In this document: one piece after another, positions 52,367 through 52,520 of the stretch
Layout: each line of letters opens with the position of its first letter
Position numbering within the stretch: position 1 is the first letter of the stretch
From: Actinomycetota bacterium
Lineage (GTDB): Bacteria > Actinomycetota > Thermoleophilia > Gaiellales > Gaiellaceae
Direction of reading: 5' to 3'
Assembly: GCA_005884575.1 (NCBI GenBank)
Contig: VAWW01000034.1
Span: 1 to 52,520 of the forward strand
DNA: 52,520 nt
The notes under the pieces: model-generated
What the model was told of the DNA's origin: nothing
What the model saw: the letters and a program-made list of their open reading frames with translations, nothing else
The model's database searches: none
Position numbers and translations under genes: made by a program

Positions 52367-52520
52367 ATGAGCTCGTCGAACGACTGCATCCGCTGCGGCG
52401 AAGCACCCGCGGTCGACGAGGACGGCTACTGCGGCCACTGCCACTGGGCGGTGCGGGCAGAGTCCGAGGAAGGCTTCGCGAAGCTGCGCGACTACCTGCG
52501 GGCGTGGGCGCAGTTCGACG
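52367..52520 (+). CDS. Small zinc-ribbon protein, cut by window end
   Basis: Starts 4 bases after the cupredoxin stop. The visible 51 residues read SSSNDCIRCGEAPAVDEDGY followed by CGHCHW, two Cys-x-x-Cys pairs forming a zinc ribbon, then a charged helix AESEEGFAKLRDYLRAW. The end lies outside the window. Function unknown. Tight spacing places it in the quinoprotein/cupredoxin operon. Confidence 0.75.
   Translation, partial: MSSSNDCIRCGEAPAVDEDGYCGHCHWAVRAESEEGFAKLRDYLRAWAQFD

Overview
The window is high-GC DNA, almost entirely coding on both strands, with GTG, TTG and probably CTG starts and many LuxR/NarL-type regulators, ECF sigma factors with SnoaL-like tails, VOC proteins, a LAL-type giant regulator and actinobacterial membrane families. 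It looks like a chromosomal piece of an actinomycete. Thermoleophilia (Solirubrobacterales or Gaiellales) is my best guess from gene style only, because there is no rRNA, tRNA or ribosomal-protein marker. I saw no CRISPR array, insertion sequence, integrase or plasmid origin.

Layout. 0-2.1 kb: a broken alpha/beta hydrolase, then an overlapping pair of NAD(P)-binding oxidoreductase and alpha/beta hydrolase. 2.2-6.8 kb: a LAL-family LuxR regulator divergent from a 14-TM MFS drug exporter. 6.8-7.8 kb: truncated sigma factor and truncated serine hydrolase joined tail to tail. 7.9-12.5 kb: DUF1003 protein, HtrA protease, cell-wall-binding-repeat protein, membrane protein. 12.4-15.2 kb: half an MMPL exporter joined head to head with a 5'-truncated histidine kinase and its NarL regulator. 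15.3-17.8 kb: membrane protein and three response-regulator-like genes with unusual receivers. 17.9-22.3 kb: an island of decayed secreted and enzyme genes around one intact VOC gene. 22.3-24.7 kb: RecQ-like helicase and NarL regulator. 24.9-30.8 kb: cell-surface group (secreted protein, tandem-repeat anchored protein, GT-C-like membrane protein, collagen-like protein with a frameshift). 30.9-38.4 kb: UxaA-family dehydratase divergent from a GntR regulator followed by a complete sugar-type ABC importer with two permeases. 38.5-42.4 kb: ECF sigma factor, ArsR-type and WYL-type regulators, amino-acid permease. 42.4-52.5 kb: redox block with a sulfite-oxidase-like Mo enzyme, its flavin reductase and a zinc-ribbon protein, two PQQ-type beta-propeller proteins, a cupredoxin, and a two-component set whose kinase carries five tandem GAF domains.

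How genes work together. The clearest unit is the catabolic locus at 31.3-38.4 kb: a candidate palindromic operator and promoter precede the GntR gene, which leads an importer presumably bringing in the sugar acid that the UxaA-family enzyme dehydrates. The 42.4-52.5 kb block is probably a set of redox enzymes, with the kinase and regulator system placed between the two quinoprotein-like genes. The surface group at 25-31 kb may build or decorate the envelope.

A recurring oddity is genes cut off exactly where an oppositely oriented gene begins (about 7330, 12345-12421, 13525, 31100, 31265), plus single-base or 13-bp frameshifts. Either the chromosome is strongly rearranged and decaying, or the assembly contains chimeric joins such as those produced by multiple-displacement amplification or by binning draft contigs. 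Raw reads would decide.
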